Source: Pseudomonas taiwanensis DSM 21245
Lineage (GTDB): Bacteria; Pseudomonadota; Gammaproteobacteria; Pseudomonadales; Pseudomonadaceae
DNA length: 64,000 bases
Assembly: GCF_000425785.1 (NCBI RefSeq)
Contig: NZ_KE384452.1
Span: 116,655 to 180,654, forward strand
Reading direction: 5' to 3'
The position numbers were made by a program, and so were the translations under genes. Of this stretch, positions 60,903 through 64,000 are shown piece after piece. Under the pieces are notes generated by a model. It was given only the letters and a program-made list of their open reading frames with translations. It was not told the DNA's origin and did no database searches. Numbering within the stretch: position 1 is the first letter of the stretch; every line of letters starts with the position of its first letter.

Positions 60903-62282
60903 ATGAGCTCACACGAACACAGCCCAGGCGCACCGGCGCCTGCCAATGAACTGGTGCTTGGTCTTGAGGACAAGCCACGGCTGTTGATCGGCCTGCTGGC
61001 AGCACTGCAGCACTTGCTGGCGATCATCGTTCCCATCGTCACCCCCGGCCTGCTGATCTGTCAGGCCCTGGGCGTCTCGCCACGGGACACCAACTTGATC
61101 GTGTCCATGTCGCTGGTGATTTCCGGCATCGCCACCTTCGTCCAGTGCAAGCGCTTCGGGCCGTTCGGCGCGGGCTTGCTGATCGTGCAGGGCACCAGCT
61201 TCAACTTCGTCGGCCCGCTGATTGCCGGGGGTGCACTGATGGTCAAGCAAGGCACGCCGGTCGAAAGCGTGATGGCGGCAATCTTCGGCGTGGTGATCGC
61301 GGGCTCATTCGTCGAGATGGGCGTGTCGCGTATCCTGCCGTTCATCAAGCGCCTGATCACCCCGCTGGTGACCGGTATCGTGGTGCTGATGATCGGCCTC
61401 ACCTTGATCAAGGTCGGCCTGATCAGCATGGGGGGTGGCTTCACCGCCATGGCCAACGGCACCTTTGCCAACGGCGAGAACCTGCTGCTGTCGGGCGTGG
61501 TGCTGGCGATCATTGTGATCCTCAACCGTATTCCACTGGTGTGGATGCGCAGCTGCGCCATCGTTATCGCCTTGGCCGTGGGCTATGCATTGGCCGGCTA
61601 CCTTGGTCGCCTGGACTTCACCGGCATGCATGAAGCCGCGCTGTTCCAGGTGCCGACGCCACTGCACTTCGGCCTGAGCTTCTCCTGGGCGCTGTTCATC
61701 CCGATGCTGGTGATCTACCTGGTGACTTCACTGGAAGCCATCGGTGACGTCACCGCCACCAGCAAGGTCTCACGCCAGCCGGTCGAGGGCCCGCTGTGGA
61801 TGCAACGGATCAAGGGCGGGGTGCTGGTCAACGGTGCCAACTCGCTGCTGGCGGGGCTGTTCAACACCTTCCCGAGCTCGATCTTCGCCCAGAACAACGG
61901 CGTGATTCAGCTGACCGGCATCGCCAGCCGCCACATCGGCATCTGGATCGCCCTGATGCTGGTCGTGCTGGGGTTGTTCCCAAGTGTCGCCGGGGTGATT
62001 CAAGCGGTACCGGAGCCAGTACTGGGCGGCGCCGCGATGGTCATGTTCGGTGCCGTGGCAGCCTCGGGTATCAATATCCTGGCCAGCACCCGACTGGATC
62101 GTCGCGCCCTGCTGATCATTGCCGTGTCGCTGGCGCTGGGCCTGGGCGTCGCCCAGGTGCCGGAATTCCTCGCGCACATGCCGGCAGCCTTGCGCAACGT
62201 GCTGGAGTCGGGCGTGGCCACTGGCGGCATCTGCGCACTGGTGCTGAACTGGTTCCTGCCCGAGAGCAAGGAACACGCCTGA
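60903..62282 (+). CDS. NCS2 family nucleobase permease (xanthine/uracil type)
   Basis: A 459-residue transporter with about 12-14 helices. LLAALQHLLAIIVPIVTPGLLI at the amino end, VQGTSFNFVGPLIAGG, FSWALFIPMLVIYLVTSLEAIGDVTATSK (the purine-binding QH/E-type helix) and NTFPSSIFAQNNGVIQLTGI are NCS2 features. The last motif, with its Asn-Asn, is common in xanthine/urate members. The substrate is not assigned. The ribosome site is weak. Confidence 0.88.
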   Translation: MSSHEHSPGAPAPANELVLGLEDKPRLLIGLLAALQHLLAIIVPIVTPGLLICQALGVSPRDTNLIVSMSLVISGIATFVQCKRFGPFGAGLLIVQGTSFNFVGPLIAGGALMVKQGTPVESVMAAIFGVVIAGSFVEMGVSRILPFIKRLITPLVTGIVVLMIGLTLIKVGLISMGGGFTAMANGTFANGENLLLSGVVLAIIVILNRIPLVWMRSCAIVIALAVGYALAGYLGRLDFTGMHEAALFQVPTPLHFGLSFSWALFIPMLVIYLVTSLEAIGDVTATSKVSRQPVEGPLWMQRIKGGVLVNGANSLLAGLFNTFPSSIFAQNNGVIQLTGIASRHIGIWIALMLVVLGLFPSVAGVIQAVPEPVLGGAAMVMFGAVAASGINILASTRLDRRALLIIAVSLALGLGVAQVPEFLAHMPAALRNVLESGVATGGICALVLNWFLPESKEHA

Positions 62283-62487
62283 TCGCAACAAACACCGGCA
62301 GGCGCGTCGCGGCGACGATGCACCTGCTGGCGGGCGAGCTCGCTGCAAGCATGCCCGAATCGCGACAGTGAGTGTCTGTACGACGTGAGACAGGCAAAGG
62401 CCGCCCTGGATACCCTCCTTTGGCACTGCCTTGTTGCGGTCTGCCCCCAGGCCGCAGTGTCCTCACTCGACAAAAGAAACTTCGCCC

Positions 62488-63723
62488 ATGACGACTTCTG
62501 CCGCCACCTTGGCCCGCCCCACGGCCCACGTCGATCAACCTCAGGGTTTCCTGGTTCGTATCGTCGGCGCCGCCGCCTTCGCCCACTTGCTCAACGACCT
62601 TATCCAGGCCGTCCTGCCCTCGATCTACCCGATGCTCAAACAAGACTTTTCCCTGAGCTTCGCCCAGATCGGCTGGATCGCGCTGGTGTTCCAGGTCACC
62701 GCCTCGCTGCTGCAACCCTGGGTTGGCCTGTACACCGACAAGCACCCGCAACCTTACCTGTTGCCAGGCGGCATGTTGATTACTCTGATCGGCATCGCCC
62801 TGTTGGCAACGGCAGGCAGCTATGAAATGTTGCTGGTGGCATCTGCCGTGGTCGGCGTAGGCTCCGCCACTTTCCACCCCGAGGCCTCGCGAGTGGCGAG
62901 GATGGCCTCTGGCGGGCGCTTCGGCACGGCACAGTCCACCTTCCAGGTGGGCGGCAACACCGGTTCGGCCATCGGCCCGTTGCTCACCGCGCTGATCGTG
63001 ATCCCTAACGGCCAATCGGCCATTGCCTGGTTCATGGTGGCTGCTGCACTTGCTGTATGGGTGCTGTGGCGGGTCACCGGCTGGACGATTCGCCACGGCC
63101 AGCATCGCCTCAAGAGCATTGCCGGGCAACAGGCACCCGCGCTCTCCAACGGTGCGATTTGTCGCGCAGTGGGGGTGATCGCGCTGTTGATGTTCGCCAA
63201 GTTCGTCTATATCGCTTCGTTCACCAACTACTTCACCTTCTATCTCATCCAACATTTCGGTTTGAGCGTGCAGCAAAGCCAGCTGTACCTGTTCGCTTTC
63301 CTCGCGGCCGTGGCATTAGGCACCTTCGCAGGGGGGCCGGTGGGCGATCGCATTGGCCGCAAGGCGGTGATCTGGGTTTCCTTCCTTGGTGTGGCGCCGT
63401 TCGCCATGGCCCTGCCCTACGCCAACCTGGCCTGGACCGCAGTCCTGGCTGTGGCCATCGGGCTGGTGATGTCTTCGGCGTTCGCCGCCCTGGTGGTTTA
63501 CGCCCAGGAAGCGGTACCGGGCCGAGTCGGCATGGTGTCCGGGGTGATGTTCGGCCTGATGTTCGGCATCAGCGGCATCGGTGCGGCTGGCTTGGGCGAA
63601 TTGGCTGACCGACATGGCATCGAGTGGGTGTATCAGGTGATCTCGTTCCTGCCCCTGTTGGGCCTGGCAACGGCCCTGCTGCCGGCGACCCGCGCCAAAG
63701 CCCACCCGGCCACCTGCTGCTAA
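62488..63723 (+). CDS. MFS transporter, Fsr (fosmidomycin resistance)-like
   Basis: A 411-residue 12-helix efflux protein. AFAHLLNDLIQAVLPSIYPMLK is the characteristic Fsr start, the MFS loop-2 motif is GLYTDKHPQPYLLP, HPEASRVARM is family-typical, and the second half repeats GGPVGDRIGRKAVIW. The ATG at 62488 was chosen over upstream 62431. The regulator gene that follows on the same strand may control it. Confidence 0.85.
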   Translation: MTTSAATLARPTAHVDQPQGFLVRIVGAAAFAHLLNDLIQAVLPSIYPMLKQDFSLSFAQIGWIALVFQVTASLLQPWVGLYTDKHPQPYLLPGGMLITLIGIALLATAGSYEMLLVASAVVGVGSATFHPEASRVARMASGGRFGTAQSTFQVGGNTGSAIGPLLTALIVIPNGQSAIAWFMVAAALAVWVLWRVTGWTIRHGQHRLKSIAGQQAPALSNGAICRAVGVIALLMFAKFVYIASFTNYFTFYLIQHFGLSVQQSQLYLFAFLAAVALGTFAGGPVGDRIGRKAVIWVSFLGVAPFAMALPYANLAWTAVLAVAIGLVMSSAFAALVVYAQEAVPGRVGMVSGVMFGLMFGISGIGAAGLGELADRHGIEWVYQVISFLPLLGLATALLPATRAKAHPATCC

Positions 63724-63755
63724 GATGGCCACGCGGAACACCTAGGAGGCGCACG

Positions 63756-64000
63756 ATGGCACTGATCAAGCCGATGGAGCAAATGCTGGTGGAGGTCGAC
63801 GAATGGACCTGGGAGGTGGGCAGCCGTGCCACGGACTACCCACCGGACTGGTTCATCGCACCCCACTCCCATGCCAAGCATCAGCTGATCTATGCCATCA
63901 AGGGCCTGATGATCGTGCAGTCGCGGTCCGAGCGCTGGACCGTGCCGCCGAGTCGCGGCGTATGGATGCCCTGTGGCCAGGAACACGCGATCCGCTGCGT
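63756..64000 (+). CDS. AraC-family regulator, amino-terminal part (cut by window end)
   Basis: The visible 81 residues form a cupin-like sensor domain: DYPPDWFIAPHSHAKHQLIY with the HxH pair, then WTVPPSRGVWMPCGQEHAI. This is the usual amino end of AraC regulators of the small drug/efflux-linked type. AGGAGG lies before the ATG. The helix-turn-helix part is beyond the window. It is placed right behind the Fsr-like gene. Confidence 0.75.
   Translation, partial: MALIKPMEQMLVEVDEWTWEVGSRATDYPPDWFIAPHSHAKHQLIYAIKGLMIVQSRSERWTVPPSRGVWMPCGQEHAIRC

Noticed and set aside
62116..63276. 386-residue minus-strand ORF over the NCS2 and MFS genes
   Set aside because: It spans two real genes and their gap on the opposite strand and has shadow composition.

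Overview
The window is a chromosomal segment of a Pseudomonas, most likely from the P. putida group. Evidence: high-GC coding sequence with Pseudomonas-style codon use, REP-type sequences of the 'gtaggagc...' and 'ccggcttgccggcgat' kind, a poxvirus-like topoisomerase IB next to a CsrA/RsmE gene and modABC, and PuuB, SstT, Gor, GalU and AcuI proteins that read as typical pseudomonad orthologues. No rRNA, CRISPR array or prophage was seen. Four tRNA genes are present: Val-GAC, Leu-UAA, Cys-GCA and Ser-UGA.

Layout. 1-7305: tRNA-Val, puuB, a lipoprotein with a degenerate peptidase fold, a TerC-type membrane protein, an NhaR-like regulator, sstT and yceH. 7306-16863: an accessory island of visibly lower GC. 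It holds a 166-bp palindromic MITE-like element, two very large toxin/effector-type genes (one ending in an R-S-ExE ADP-ribosyltransferase, the other in leucine-rich repeats plus a NEL-type E3 ubiquitin ligase), a stand-alone autoinducer-binding domain without its DNA-binding half, and an IS5-family element with an internally deleted transposase. 16864-23150: ahpF, ahpC, gor, galU and ugd (oxidative defence and nucleotide-sugar supply). 23240-31214: tsdBA-type cytochromes, DUF1883, a nitronate monooxygenase, modABC behind a ModE-like palindrome, topoisomerase IB and csrA. 31269-34237: a tightly packed sensor kinase / double-KaiC ATPase / receiver operon. 34318-49095: tRNA-Leu, DoxX, tRNA-Cys, sohB, a histidine phosphatase, an SCP2 protein, a phosphotransferase-SDR pair, two GGDEF proteins, small lipoproteins, an SLC13 permease, a TSUP permease and a LysR regulator. 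49096-64000: an MCP with unusual topology, chrA, trkH, RidA, two lipoproteins, a TetR-acuI pair with matching operators, tRNA-Ser, a BI-1 protein, an NCS2 permease, an Fsr-like MFS protein and the start of an AraC-type regulator.

The main candidate for a poorly described system is the two-gene toxin island (7711-14978). Both proteins have a long amino-terminal region resembling the DUF6543 / 'dermonecrotic toxin' type, share a recognisable CW(I/V)EM(N/D)G linker module, and end in unrelated enzymatic heads that would act on eukaryotic host biology. There is no adjacent immunity gene or secretion gene. The kinase-KaiC-receiver operon beside csrA is the second region worth following.
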